The translations under genes were made by a program, and so were the position numbers. A stretch of DNA of 64,000 nt from Cucumis sativus (Eukaryota; Streptophyta; Magnoliopsida; Cucurbitales; Cucurbitaceae). Of this stretch, positions 39,464 to 53,296 are shown piece after piece. The stretch is from the NCBI RefSeq assembly GCF_000004075.3, contig NC_026656.2:4898001-4962000 (forward strand), read 5' to 3'. Below the pieces are notes generated by a model. The model was not told the DNA's origin. It saw nothing but the letters and a program-made list of their open reading frames with translations, and ran no database searches. Position 1 is the stretch's first letter, and every line of letters begins with the position of its first letter.

Positions 39464-40970
39464 ATCTCAATTTGTCCCCCTTTCTTTGAAACTTTGAAAA
39501 ACTAAGAATTCGTCAAGCTCGAATCAAAACCGAAATCACAAGGATATTGCTGTGTGTTTCTTGCCAGACTCATAAGGTTTCTCTGGGCTGTTCAGGCAAA
39601 AGCAAGAGACAACTTCAAGCCTTGAATTACTTGAGCATTTTAAAAAAGTATCCCAAATGCAAATACAAAAATATGAAACGGGAAGAAAAACATGGAAGCA
39701 TGAAAGATCCTAATTTCAAATCAAAATCAACAGAAATGGAGGCTTCACCATCAGATTTGAGGACAGAGAGAAGGAGGGTTTAGAGGATTAATGCTTTTCT
39801 TAATTTTGAAGTTACACGACACAAAAAAAGAACAAAAGAATCTATGAAGGAGTTGTCAAAGATCTCTCCTGAAACAACAGGAGCCTCCCATCCTTAACTT
39901 GCCAGAATTCAAAAGGAAACTAACCAAATTTTATATTACGAAGCAAAAAACAAAAGAGACACACTCTTAAAAAAAAAAAAAAAACAAAGACCAAAAAGAC
40001 AGCAATATAAAATTACAAAATAGAGAAAAGAAGGTCAAAAACAGGCAAAATGAAAATGATGACTGTCATATTTCGAGCTTAGCAAATCACAAGAAAAGAA
40101 GATAAAGGAATCAAAGTAAACAAAGAAGAACAACCCATTTGCAGACTTCACATGGAGAAACCTGATCAAACATCAAATTACAAATAAACCCCTCTCTCTT
40201 TTTCTCTCTCTACAAACAGGTCTGAGACATTCACTGAGAAGAAGAGAGAAAGAAAGAAAGAAAAAAAAAATTCACAGATCAACAAGAAATATAGAAACAA
40301 TTTTCTCATTTCCCCAGTAGACAATAGCAACCCAGAAGTGGAAATGTAGCGAAAAAGCATCACACTTCTTACAAAATTACAGTTTCACACGAAATACTGT
40401 GATTCCCACAGAAAACAATAGCAACCTAGGGGAAAAAATGTTTGAGAAAAATCACATAACCCCTGAAAAATCAAAGTTCAACAAGAAACATTTCAGCAGC
40501 GATGCGATTCCCACAAAAGAAAAAAAAAAACAAAACAAAACCAGCCCAGAAGAGGAAATGCCGAGAAAAATCAGATAATCCCTGAAAGATTACAATTAAT
40601 CAAGAAATATTGTGATCCCCACAGAAAAGCAAGACAACCCAGAAGAAGAAAGGTGGAGAAAAACCACAGTTGAACTTTGGAAAGCAATGCTGTGATTTGA
40701 AGAGAAAAGAAGAGCAACCGAGAAGAAGAAAACCACAAAATCCCATAAAATTCAGAGTTAAACAAGAAAAGCATAAGAAGGCAGAAGAGGAAACAGTAAA
40801 TCAATGAAGTACCTGGAGGGATGAATCTTGGGCGGGGGGAAGGAAGAGAGAAGAGTGTAATCTTGGGCGGTGGTTTGATTAGCGAGAGAGTGTAAGAGTG
40901 AGAGAGAGAGAAAGGATTATGGAGGTAGAGAGAGAAAGTAGAGAGAGAGAGAGAGAGAGAAGGGTTTATA
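39464..40970 (-). promoter_or_regulatory. 5' leader, probable leader intron and promoter of the DUF630/632 gene
   Basis: A CTCCAG/GTACTT donor on the minus strand at 40812-40813 suggests a leader exon upstream and an intron running to an acceptor near 39510-39555; the exact acceptor is unclear. Short A-rich segments with repeated cacagaaaa and aagaagaaa words fill the intron. A GA/CT microsatellite at 40896-40965 marks the leader or core promoter. Confidence 0.45.
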
Positions 40971-42012
40971 GAAGAAAAGCAACGGTCAAAAAACCCAGAA
41001 TGGAGGAAGAAGAAAATGATGAAAGAACAAAAATAAAAGATTCATTCACGTCGGGTAGCTCATTAAAGAAAAGCTCAGATAGAGAGAAAGAGCAGTAAAG
41101 GAGAGAATAGGACCAATCCAATTTTTTTGACCTTTCTACTCTTTTTTATTTCAATAATGCCATTCTCTCCGTTTCTCTTCTTTTCTTAACCCTAAACATT
41201 ATTAAACTATTTACCCTTAATTTAAAAAATACAAACAAGAGGATTTTCCACGTCTTATACATTTTTGTTTTTTTCTTTTCTTTCTTAATTCCAAATCTTT
41301 ATCATATCATAACTTTTTTTTGTTAAAATTTAAGTTTATGGATTAACCCTCTCTTTTACCCATATTATAACACTTTTCTTTCAAGTATTATAAGTCACAT
41401 TAACAACATATATATTCAAACGACCATATTGAAAGTTAAACTAATCAACTCAACACTTCAAACAGTCACACAACCTCACTTGAGATGTCCATGAGGTCTC
41501 TCTCCCTACCCTCGCTCCCAATCGATGGTGAAATTTTCCAGAAGAATCCAAACACGAATTCTTCACAAGAAATTTGTGAGGATTAGGTTTATCATAAGAA
41601 AATTTGTTGCCGTTAGCTTTTTTTTAAAATGTATTCATTACATTGACAAGTAAACAATTGAATTTGACATTTAAATGTAATACATATATAATAATAACAC
41701 AATATTAAATAACTATACTAAATAATTAAATAGAGGCTTATCAAGGTGGGTATGAGAACCAAGGTGGGTATAATAACACAATATTATATTCTCTTTTGTT
41801 ATTGATTCTATAATTTAAGACTAAATTTTTCTTCACAAATCTCTTTTGTTTTCTTGAAAATCAAGTAGGTCACAATCTTTAAAGGCCTTAAATTGTAAAT
41901 GTGGATATAAGATGCTAACATTTTTAAATAAATAAGTTTTTTTTCTTCTTTTTCTTTTAAGATTTGTAATGTCTTTCATTGTGTTAGACTACAAATTAAT
42001 AAAGGACAACTA
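40971..42012. other. AT-rich intergenic DNA
   Basis: Upstream flank of the DUF630/632 gene and spacer to the tRNA. No gene is supported; two ggtgggtat words occur at 41746-41770. Confidence 0.6.
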
Positions 42013-42086
42013 GTTTGGATGGTGTAGTTGGTTATCACGCTAGTCTCACACACTAGAGGTCCCCGGTTCGAACCCGGGTTCAAACA
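42013..42086 (+). tRNA. trnV-CAC: tRNA-Val (anticodon CAC)
   Basis: The 74-nt cloverleaf has a 7-bp acceptor stem (GTTTGGA with TTCAAAC, one G-U pair), an anticodon loop c-t-CAC-a-c on the CTAGT/ACTAG stem, and a T arm CCCGGTTCGAACCCGGG. No CCA and no intron are encoded. Confidence 0.95.
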
Positions 42087-42091
42087 TTTTT
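42087..42091 (+). terminator. Pol III terminator of tRNA-Val
   Basis: Five T residues follow the discriminator base directly. Confidence 0.7.
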
Positions 42092-45000
42092 AATAAATAA
42101 AATAATCTTCACATGAAATTGATATTTTAAAATTCTATTAAAATAATGTATAGCGTCAATGTGACATTTTTCGATGAACTCATATCGTAGTGCAACCTAA
42201 ACTTTTCAATTCTCCTACACTTATGCCCACACCTCATTTTCATTTTTCGTTGAGACTATAGGCACAACGTCTTATTCCACTTATTTCATTAGATCAAGCA
42301 AACACAAATTGACCTTGTCAAAAGAAAAGAAAAAGAAAATATTAATTCCACCTAAGCTTTTTTTTTTTTTATTCAATCTTCACATTCTACAATAGTGTTA
42401 AAGTACATGGTAGTTTTAAACCCATCAAATTTCAAGGTAGATGGATAACAAGTAATTCTCTTTCCATTGAATTAGGAGAAAATTGTAAGATTTAAACAAC
42501 CAACTATTAAAAAAGAAAACCCCACTCTATAATTGATTATAATTGATAAGACAGTGTTTGCTATAAATCTTATAAAAATTTGGTTGTTTTGAGAATCCTC
42601 CCAAATACAACTCTAAAAACTGCTATACATATGGGTGTATGAAATTGGGGGAGTGGGGATGCAGATTCTGGATTTTGATATGAAAATGGCAAAAGAATAT
42701 GCTCATCATTTACCGAAAGTGAGAAACAAAGATGAGAAACATTTTTGTTTTTATGACCTCATTTCCATTATTCTTTTATATCTTTCTCAATATATTCCAA
42801 ATTCCCATCTTTGTTTATTAACAAACAAACATATACCAACTATAATTTTTAAATTAATCTATAATTTTCATCCAATTCTCTTATTCATCCACAAAAATGA
42901 TAAGCTAGCTTTATTGAAAAGAAAGATGATGTATAAGTACATAATGGACGAATAAATGACTTTTTATTTTCTATATTTACGAAGAAATAATATTTTTTGT
43001 TCCAAGTTTACAAAAATAGATATATTAGTACATTTTCAATTACGTACCTATCGTATTGACTTATAATAAACTACTAATGTACAAATTCTTTAAAATATGC
43101 CTCAAAATCTCCTTATGCTCCAATGTATTCTCTTTATTCTTATTAGAGTCAATATAACTCATTGAAGTATGCAATTTTATTGATTTATTTACCTATATTG
43201 AAGCAATGACATGAGAAAAAAAGAAAGAAATTAAAAAAGTAAGATGGTATTAACAGTGGTGCATAACAATGAGAATATTTTTTTGACTTTTTTTTAATTG
43301 TAACAACATTTTCAAAACTTTTTAAAACTTTTAAAAATTTAAAAGAAGTATTTTAAAAATTTATGAGAAAAAGAAAGTAGAAAAATAAAAAAGTAAGATG
43401 CTATTAATAGCTTGTCCTATATAACAACAAATTTTTTTTTTTAAATCTTTGTTTTAGGTGTAATGGTATTTTTAAACTTTGGAAAGATTTTGAAATTTTA
43501 AAAAAAATTAAGAAGAAACTTTATTTTATAATTTTGGGAGATTTTATGTTTTAACTAATTTTTTTGTTTTCAATTTTTTATAGTGAGAAAATTGACTTTT
43601 TAAAGTTTACGAGTATTTAAGTCTATATATCATTGACCCAATAATATATGAATGCAAAATTGAAGTTTTTTTTATTTAACCTTACAAAAAAAAGAAAAAA
43701 AACTAGAAAGTTTTCTAAAACAAATAAATGTTTTAAAATCTAACTTTCAAACAAAGTGTTTCAAATTTACTGTCATTGGGTGAGGAAAAAATAACAGGTT
43801 GTAATTAAACTTTCAGATTTTCAAATTGTAAAGAATTGAGTTCTAAAAATTATAAGATTGTTAAAATTAAACCTTCAAATTTATATAATCGTAGAAACGG
43901 CAACGATTGTATAATTTTGAGGGATCGATTTTTATCAATTTGAGATTTAATTTCTACTGCATTGTAATTTAAGGTTTCAATTTTTATAATTGAAAGTATA
44001 ATGATGCAATTGGCTTTAGTTTTTTTTTTTTAAATCTCTAGACATATGTTGACTCTTTGAAAGGATGGATCATCTTATCATCCATAAAGCAACTTTTTAA
44101 CCATTAAACGATAATTATTTTACTGAAGTAGGGTCAAATTATTAAGATGATACATCTTTCTTATATAGTCAATTGCACAATCAAGTAAGGACAAATAAAA
44201 TTAATTTAAATAAAACTATAGTATATGTGAAAAAAAGATTTTGGAGGATGAAAAGAAGCACAGAAATAGAAAACAATATGAAAAAATATTTCTAAAAAGA
44301 CAATACTATATATATGATTAAGTTAATCCCCAAAAGCATCTCCTTTAGAATTTTCCAACACAATCATTGAAAATTTCAATTCCTCCAATTGTCCACATTG
44401 TATAAAGAAACACTACAAAAATGGCCATGGGGTTAGGGCAGAAAAAGAAAACTTTTTATGATCCCAATGCAAAACTTGAAAGAAAGTGAGTACATTTGTT
44501 TCAAAAACTATATATTTTTCTTAATTTATTTCTTTTAGTTGTTGGAAAGTAGTATTCTTTTTCATTTGTATTTTTCCATTAACAAAATTAATACACAATT
44601 GTATTTTCTTATTTTAGATATGTGTTATTTTATTAAAATTAGTACGTCCAAGTCTTCTTATATGTCTCACCTTGAGTTTTTGGTATGGACTTAAGGGTGT
44701 CGATGTTTTAGGTATAGGAAGACATATAAATGTGGATGTATTGATATTTCATACGGTGTTGTAAGTTGGGAGATAATAATATTATATTTTTAATTAAAAA
44801 TTCATTTATTTATTATTAAATTTTATGAAATGAACGAAATGATTTTTTAATTTACGATTTTTTATTTAATAAATTTGACTGTTTTTTGAGTCATTCAATT
44901 GTTACAAACTCGATTTTTGAATTGTTATCATATTTGATTTTTTAAGGGTCTTCTTGGATTAATTTAAAAAAACTATATTTCAAAAAGTTTTCTCCATTTA

Positions 45001-45300
45001 AATATACTTGATAAAAACTATTTTAACATAAAAGTAATATATATATATTTGTTAATGTTATTCAAATTAGATAAAGATTGACCCTTATAAACTCAAAATC
45101 ATTTTTTTTTCAAAATACATTTTAAATGAATATCTAACACTTGCCTTTTCTTCTTCTTTAATAACTTATATATTAAATTAAACACCAAAAAATTATTCCA
45201 AAATACGCCTAAGATTCCCGCACATATTTATTTAAAATTGAGTTTTGAAATTAAAAAAAAGAAAAAGAAATTGATAGCTCAAAAATAAAATTTCCTCCCT
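42092..45300. other. AT-rich intergenic tract
   Basis: Mostly low-complexity AT-rich sequence. A short + strand frame at 44421-44486 (MAMGLGQKKKTFYDPNAKLE...) is followed by a consensus-like donor but by no further exon. No gene is supported. Confidence 0.55.
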
Positions 45301-45309
45301 AAAGAAAAT

Positions 45310-45760
45310 AGTGTAGCCTGCGGCACGTGTGAAAATTTGGTGACGAAAGAAGCAATCAGCTAAGATTGTATACGATCCGTGTGGGACCGGGGGAAACGCC
45401 AATTAAAAGTGAAAGAGATCATAAGCCGTTGGATGAGTTAAAAGGGCAAGGGGAACGGCGATGGAGAAGGTCAAATCGTCACCGGACCGTCAGATTCCAA
45501 TCATGACACGTGTAGGAGGAGAGATCAGGGGAGATTGGTTTGTTGGTAATTAAGAGGAAGAGGGGGGGAGAGAAAGGTAAAAGGGGATAATTATTAATAA
45601 GAAGAATTAGAGAAAAGCAAAATAAAGTGAAAACAAAAAACAAAAAAAAAAGTAAAAAAGAAAGGGAAGGGGGTCCCACGTAAAAGAGGAGCCTCAGCCT
45701 TAGCCTCGTGGATTCCTCGGTTTTGGTATTTTAGAAAAATGCCCCCATTTTCATCCCAAA
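45310..45760. promoter_or_regulatory. Higher-GC island with G-box motifs, no gene attached
   Basis: This block has clearly higher GC than the surrounding DNA. It holds CACGTG-type G-box cores (ggcacgtgtg near 45321, gacacgtgtagg near 45504) and short motifs common in plant promoters, ccgttggat and accgtcagatt. It looks like an abscisic-acid or light-responsive promoter, yet no supported coding exon lies within 4 kb on either side. Confidence 0.35.
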
Positions 45761-48248
45761 TATCCAATATGCCCCTCCAAATCTGGAGAATATTGACACA
45801 TTTTTTAGGAGAAAACTAACCATTTATCATTTAAACAAAATATAGTGATATTTGTGTGCTTATTTCAATGTTTCATCCACTTTTTCATATTGAAATTATG
45901 TAAATATAGATTTACTCTAGGGGAACTAATATGTGGATAAAAACTAAATACCATCAAATCAATATGGAATTGTAGTGATAGTATAGTGTATTGCATTTGC
46001 CAAGCTTTGGGACTTGTTTAAGCTACTTACATAATTGTTCTGTTTTTATTACTTTCTTTTAAGTTATGCTATAAACATGCTTTTCTCATCTATGGATAAA
46101 CTAAATTAAAAAAAAATCACAAACATGTATTTATTTTTAGATTTAAATAACAACTCAATTCTTGAACTTAACAAATATGTAAATCATTATAAGAAATCGA
46201 AAGAAAATGACTTTAGTTTTGATAAACAAAAACCCACCAACAAATTTGTAACCTAATTGGACCTTACTAATCCATTTTCTATTAATATTTTTTAGTATAT
46301 GAGTTCATATATTTAAACTACATATCTCTTATATTGTATGCTAATTAATTTATGTTTGCTTTTACTATTTTTTTTTATTGTTAAATGATTTGTTTTATAA
46401 ACATAGGTAGTTGTCTATTTAATGTCGATCTCTTTTTTTTCTTTTCGTGTGTGTTTTTCAAATCATGTTTCATTTTGTAACTCGTTTGTTATGCTCACTA
46501 TCTTTATTTTAAACTATTGTTAATGTCATACAACACATTTCACTTGCACATGCAACAATGTTAAGTTTGTTTGGCGGGGGAAGATACTACTTGCGAAATA
46601 GGAAAACTTGTGCATTGAAAGTGTTTATGAGTGAATAATGGACTTACTTTTCTTGGAAAATTTGCCCTACATTTATACTGTTTATTGCCCTAAACCTATT
46701 CTAGGAGGGGGTTTCAATTTTTTTTAAATAGTTATCCACCTTTCTTTAATTTGAGTAGATCTTCCATGCATTTTTCTTTTTGTTTTGGCCATGTCTAAAG
46801 TTGAGCAACAAATTCTCTTAGTCATATTTTAGGTTTAAGATAATCTATTAGGTTGGGGCATGCACGAAGCATGAGCCATCCGGTCGTATTTGTGGGCTCG
46901 ACCTAAACCTTGATCAAGGCAAAACAATTTGTTGTTTTGGTCTAAGCCCCAAGCCAATTCATTGTTTTTAGACTCGTTTTTAACCCTAAATTGTCATTGG
47001 TGTAAGTATTACTTACAATAATTTTTTTCAAAAATAGAAAAAATTGACAAATTATTTACACTTATTTCTAGAACAAAAACTACTAAAAACATAAATTTTA
47101 TTACACTATAGAAAAATTTTATTACACTTAGTTTTTCTATGAATTGTAAATATTTTGTCAAATGATCTATTTTTGACAAATTTTTTATTACAGTCTTCTT
47201 TACTGCATTATTTCTGTTTTTTTGCTTGATGTGGATTGTGTTTTTTAGGTGAAAATCACCCCAACAACTACTATAATTTAGAATAGCTCTCTTTTAACAC
47301 GAATAACTTTAATAATTAATACTTAGAATTGGACTTTTTTTTAAAAAAAGTTATTACTATCACAAGGCTATTTACTATATTCTGTCCACCATACATGATG
47401 ATATACCGTTACTATCAAACCACAATTATGTTTAAGCATGAATAGTTTTTAATATGATAATTGGTATTTATCCTTTTCATACATGTTTTATTTTGATTAG
47501 AAGCTATTTGGAATATTTAGAACATTTTTAATCAGAAATATCATGATCATGATGTGTGATTCTAATTAGAAATAAAATAAAATTCTTCTTTCTCTTGACC
47601 ATTTATTTCTAACTTTGGGAAAGAACTAAGAACAGATATGATGTGTATGTACCTTTATTTTGGTCTAAAAACAGAAAACAAAAAAGAAGTTAACAAACAC
47701 ATGTCAATTTTAATTTTCTTAGAGAAATTAATGAAAGAGACCATATGAAGAGATTGCTTTATCGCATTTTCTTCTCATGGACTTTGATTTTTTCCTCTCT
47801 CACTTGCACTAATGTGTGGGTCCAATAGCATATGGAATTCATAAATCTTTTGTAGTCCAAGACCCAAATGAGGGTATAAAATTCTCATAACTTAACAAGT
47901 TATAACTGTATACAAAGTTTGATGACTTTATTTATACTTACTTAAAACATCGATCATACCATTACAATAATCATTATTAGTACTTGAATTTGTTATAAAA
48001 CACAAGAGGAAACAAATAATAGCAAACCAAAGTATTTATAAAATATAATACTATTTTAGATTTTATCAACTATAAAACACTAATAGATATTGATAGTAGG
48101 GATATAATCGGGTTGAGTTGGGTTGGAGACATTCTTAACCTAAATCATATTTTCGGGTTATTTGGATTGACAACCCGAATAACCCGAATTACGTTTTCAA
48201 CCCAACCCAACCCATAAAATATGAGTTGGGTTGGATTGAGTTTTCGGA

Positions 48249-48280
<32 letters not shown>

Positions 48281-50796
48281 TTGTTTTTTAGTTCTAATAG
48301 CTGGAGGTGAAGAGACGGAGAAAGAAGATAACCGTCAAAAGTTGAGACTGAAATATGTCAAATGGTAAAGATGATGAAGAAGACGAATTGAAATCTAAGA
48401 TCTGAGCTAGAGATACGGCATGGGGTGGAGAAGGTAAACGTGAAGTCGTGAATGGAGAAGAAATGATAGGAAAGGGAAAACATGAATGGAGAAGGAGAAA
48501 AGAGGAAAGAAAAAACGCAATTGCCTCTTCAGGCTTCACTTCTTAACCTAATTACTCGTATTTTATATATAAAATAAAAAATATATATTAATATGAGTTG
48601 GGTTAGTCCGGATTGTCTGGTTACCCAGTTATTCTTATCCTTCTAATTGATAGTGTAGTGTACTAATTATATTTGAATATATAAACAATTTAGTCCATAA
48701 ATTCAAGTAAATATAAGTGGTTGGATATCTATTCATGAAATAGATAGTTTTTCTAATTGGATTGAATTGTTGATTATTTTATTTATAATTAATTAAACTA
48801 AAAATAATGTAGAGTTAAGTGTAATTTAGTTTTTAATATTTAAAGTGAATAGAATAATTAATTTTCATTTATAAAAATAACATTGGAAAAAAAATAAGGT
48901 GTGCATTTGAAAACAATAGGTTTGGACCCAAGTAGGTCACCAAACTGCTACCTCTCTTTCTTCTTTATGATTTTGAATTAATTGTTCTACATTTGATTCC
49001 GAGGAAATGGAATGAATTTTTAATACAAAATGTATATTTGTCGGGACTTCATCACCATTAACTATTTAAATCTTAAACGATTTTACTACTTCTCCTTATT
49101 TATAATTTTCTTTTTAATTAAACAAACCATATCTACCAACCCACGTAAAAATAAAATAAAATAAATAAAAATATCATTAGCAAACCATTGAAGTTGAGAA
49201 TAATGTGGAGAACCGAACAAATTTTGCTCAAATAATATGATATCGTCTATTTTGGATATTCACCCTCGTGACTTTGCTTTTGGATACTATCACAAAAAGT
49301 GTCATACCAAGAAAATATATTTGTCCTCACTTATATACCCATGATCATTCTGTTATCTAACCAACGTGGGACTTTGGTTGCATTACATTCATTACACATA
49401 AAGACTCAACTAACTTACCCAATATTTGAGTCTCTCATTATAATAACTCATACTTAGCTACATTAAAATTATTTGAAGTCATTCATTTATCTACCATATC
49501 TACTATTTTTTTCGATTACCATAACCCATACGACAAAATTATTTGAAACCCTCCATGCCTTCAAGTACTCTTAAAATTAAGACATTTAATGAATTTTGAA
49601 CTTTTTCACTCATTAAATATATTATTTTAAGTTGGATGCATTCGTTGTTTTTTTTTTTAAAAAAAATCATACAATACTTTTCTCCTAGTTTTTACATGGT
49701 TAATTAATAATGAAATTATTCTATTACAATTCTTGATATTAGTCTTTAATTAAGAATAGTCAACATGTGTTTCCTTAGTCTTTAATGATTATAGTAAAAG
49801 ACAAAAAATATTAAATAAAAAATTAACTAATAATATTAAGTTTGACAATATTAAGATATGATAAGAAGATTGGAAGAAGCAATGCATATCTCACATATAA
49901 AACAAATGGACATTATTAATGTTTGGCAATATGTAACATATTTTATATATTCTTAGGATCTAATTAACTATTCTATCATTTTTAATGTTTAGAGAGATAA
50001 AAAAAAGTGATCTCACACTATCAAATAATGTTGATCTATTTATTTGTTTGCTAGCGTTTGTAATCCATTATTATTATATTGTTCACTTTATTATATATAT
50101 AATACACAGATAAGGTAATGTAATAACATTTACTTGGAGTACAAGGTCGTGATGCCTTCTTCCTCTTATATCATAACTAACACTCAAGTTTATGGTACAT
50201 TTTTCCTAATAATACTAAATAAATAAATAAATAAAATTATTTATATATAAGTACTTTGGGTTTTATTCAATTTTAGTATTTTGTGTTTTTTTATTGAATC
50301 TAAAAATTAGTTGCTACTACATCGAGGTTTTATTTGGTCCCTGTGACTTATTTTTAATTTTATGGTTAATGTCTATTAGTTAACTTAAAATAATTATGAA
50401 AGTGAAAATTGAAAATAAATTTAATGCAGATGGAAAAAATAGCAAAACTTAAATAATTACAATTGCTTTAGTTCTTTTAAATTAATTAATAGAGATGAAC
50501 ATCAAAAAGTGATTATTTAGTAAAAATTGAACGTTTAAATATAACATCCTAAAATTAAAGGGCACTCAAATCCATTATTGATCTTTGATAATTATTTTAA
50601 ATAAACTTAAAATTTAAATATTGAAAGGTGTAAATGGAAACAAAATTTAAATTGAATACTTTGAAAAATGTGAACTTGGGCCTCAAAAGATCATTAATCA
50701 ATGGGCCTCAAATAGTCAAGGCCCAAAAACACAAGAGACATAAATTTTGTTTATATAATAATTCCATTTCCCTCTCAATTAAGCCTTGGTTAAGGA
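45761..50796. other. AT-rich intergenic tract
   Basis: No supported gene. It contains the CAACCC-rich repeat at 48096-48645 and the upstream flank of the PPR gene. The rest is A/T-rich with short chance ORFs. Confidence 0.6.
48096..48645. repeat. CAACCC-rich repeat, possible DNA transposon remnant
   Basis: The left part has gggttgagttgggttgg facing caacccaacccaaccc about 90 bases on, which can form a foldback; the right end again has gagttgggttag. A TG microsatellite and a 20-base T run lie at 48249-48283, and the interior 48290-48540 is richer in GA. Related motifs occur at 3.9-4.4 kb. Confidence 0.4.
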
Positions 50797-53177
50797 ATGC
50801 TGAGAACAAAAGCTTCTCCACATCTTATTTCCCGCTATCTCAATCTCCAAAAACCACATTCAAAACCAAATCCCAATCGTCAAGCTCTTTCCGATAAGTT
50901 CAATTCCTTATTGCAACAATGTTTAAGTATCAAACAACTGAAACAAATCCACGCCCAGTTGCTTACAAATTCAATTCACAAACCCAATTCATTTCTCTAC
51001 AAAATCGCCGACCTCAAAGATTTCGCTTATGCCTCGGTTTTCTTCTCCAACATTCTCGACCCAACCGAGTATTCTTTCAATGTCATGATTCGTGGTCTCT
51101 CGACGGCTTGGAATAAGTCTTCTCTTGCCCTTGAGTTCTATTCTCGGATGAAATTTCTGGGTTTGAAACCCAATAATCTCACTTACCCATTTCTGTTTAT
51201 TGCGTGTTCGAATCTTTTGGCTGTTGAAAATGGGCGGATGGGTCATTGTTCTGTGATTAGACGTGGGTTGGACGAGGATGGTCATGTGAGTCATTCTTTG
51301 ATTACGATGTATGCGCGGTGTGGGAAAATGGGTGATGCACGGAAGGTGTTTGATGAAATTTCTCAGAAGGATTTGGTTTCCTGGAACTCTATGATTTCGG
51401 GTTATTCGAAGATGAGGCATGCTGGTGAAGCTGTGGGTTTGTTTAGAGAGATGATGGAAGCTGGGTTTCAGCCCAATGAAATGAGTTTAGTTAGTGTCTT
51501 GGGGGCGTGTGGAGAGCTGGGGGATTTGAAACTTGGTACTTGGGTGGAGGAGTTTGTGGTGGAGAATAAGATGACGTTAAATTATTTTATGGGTTCTGCA
51601 TTGATCCATATGTATGGAAAGTGTGGTGATTTAGTATCAGCCAGGAGGATTTTTGACTCTATGAAGAAGAAAGATAAAGTTACTTGGAATGCCATGATTA
51701 CAGGGCAAGTGAACGATAACCTTCTCTTTGAACCAATACTTTGCAGTATTGTTAATAGATGTTTGGTTAAATATATGTTATATTCTCTGTAGTTTAAAAA
51801 GTTCCAATTTAGTACCTCACATATAAACAATTTTCAAGAACACCATCTTGTTAGTTGATGTTAAATGTAGCCCATGATTAGCTTAAGTGCATATGATACT
51901 AAGTGAATTTGCACAAGAACTTGGAGGAGGAATTGAGCCACTAAAGAGAAGAAAAGTAGAAACTTTTTGAAAATTTCTGCTCTTTGGTGGTCTAATTCTT
52001 CATTAAGTATTATGTTACTAAGTCTACCTTTAGCTAGATTTTATTTCTGTTGGTGGAAATTTAAACACAAGGGACTAAATTGAAACTATTTAAACGATGG
52101 GACTAACTGAAAAAAATGCTCAAACATTAATGACTAAAACATGTATTTAGTCTAAATAATAATGCCTCTGTTCCAAATTTATGAAATCTTACTTTTTTTC
52201 TTGTCCTCCAATCAATCAATTGCAGATATGCGCAAAATGGGATGTCAGAGGAAGCTATTAAATTGTTTCAAGACATGAGAATGAGCAGTACAGCTCCAGA
52301 TCAAATCACATTGATAGGAATACTTTCTGCCTGTGCCTCCATTGGAGCCCTTGACTTAGGGAAGCAAGTAGAGATTTATGCCTCAGAAAGAGGCTTCCAA
52401 GACGATGTTTATGTTGGTACTGCGTTAGTTGACATGTACGCAAAATGTGGAAGCTTAGACAATGCATTTAGAGTTTTTTATGGCATGCCTAACAAAAATG
52501 AGGTCTCTTGGAATGCTATGATATCTGCTCTTGCTTTCCACGGCCAAGCTCAAGAAGCCTTGGCATTGTTCAAATCCATGATGAATGAGGGTGGAACTGT
52601 TTCCCCCAATGACATCACATTTGTAGGAGTACTTTCTGCTTGTGTGCACGCAGGATTAGTTGATGAAGGACGTCGGTTGTTTCACATGATGAGCTCGTCA
52701 TTTGGATTAGTGCCGAAAATTGAGCATTACTCTTGTATGGTCGACCTTTTTTCACGAGCAGGACATCTAGAAGAAGCTTGGGACTTCGTCATGACGATGC
52801 CTGAAAAACCAGATGAAGTCATTCTTGGAGCACTGCTTGGTGCTTGTCAAAAGCGCAAGAACATCGACATTAGTGAGCGTGTAATGAAGCTACTCCTCGA
52901 GTTGGAACCTTCAAATTCTGGAAATTACGTAATCTCATCGAAATTATATGCAAATTTGAGAAGATGGGATGACTCTGCCAGGATGAGAATGTTGATGAAG
53001 CAAAAGGGTGTTTCTAAGACTCCTGGTTGCAGCTGGATTGACATCAATTCACAACTTCACGAGTTTCATGCTGGTGATGTTTTGCACCAAGAGTGGATCG
53101 AAATCCATCAAATCCTAGACTTGTTGATCGATGATTTGAGGAGGGAAGGTTATATTCCTAATGCCAATCTTCTTTAG
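50797..53177 (+). CDS. Pentatricopeptide repeat protein, PLS class with E-type C-terminus
   Basis: Two exons, 50797-51704 and 52226-53177, join to 619 aa if the intron starts with GC (ACAGG/GCAAGT ... GCAG/A); this restores the motif WNAMITGYAQNG across the junction. The GT four bases later would shift the frame and hit a stop. The protein has repeated PLS units (LITMYARCGKMGDARKVFDE, LIHMYGKCGDL, LVDMYAKCGSLDNAFRVF) and ends in E and E+-like sequence (CSWIDINSQLHEFHAGD) with no DYW deaminase domain. Such proteins bind organellar RNA and act in editing or splicing, usually in mitochondria or plastids. The first 40 residues are basic with few acidic residues, as in a targeting peptide. The target RNA is unknown. 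The repeat plan resembles Arabidopsis At2g34400, an impression only. Confidence 0.93.
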
Positions 53178-53296
53178 CTAGACTAACTTTCATTCATCCT
53201 CACTGTTTTGTTCCAAAAGATGAAGTCCAAACACAATTTTTACAACAAATTAATTTTAGATAAATTGTACAACAAATTTTAGAAAATAAATCAAAA

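Noticed and set aside
50989-51420. 143-codon minus-strand ORF
   Set aside because: It is the complement of PPR exon 1, whose repeats are clearly the real coding strand.
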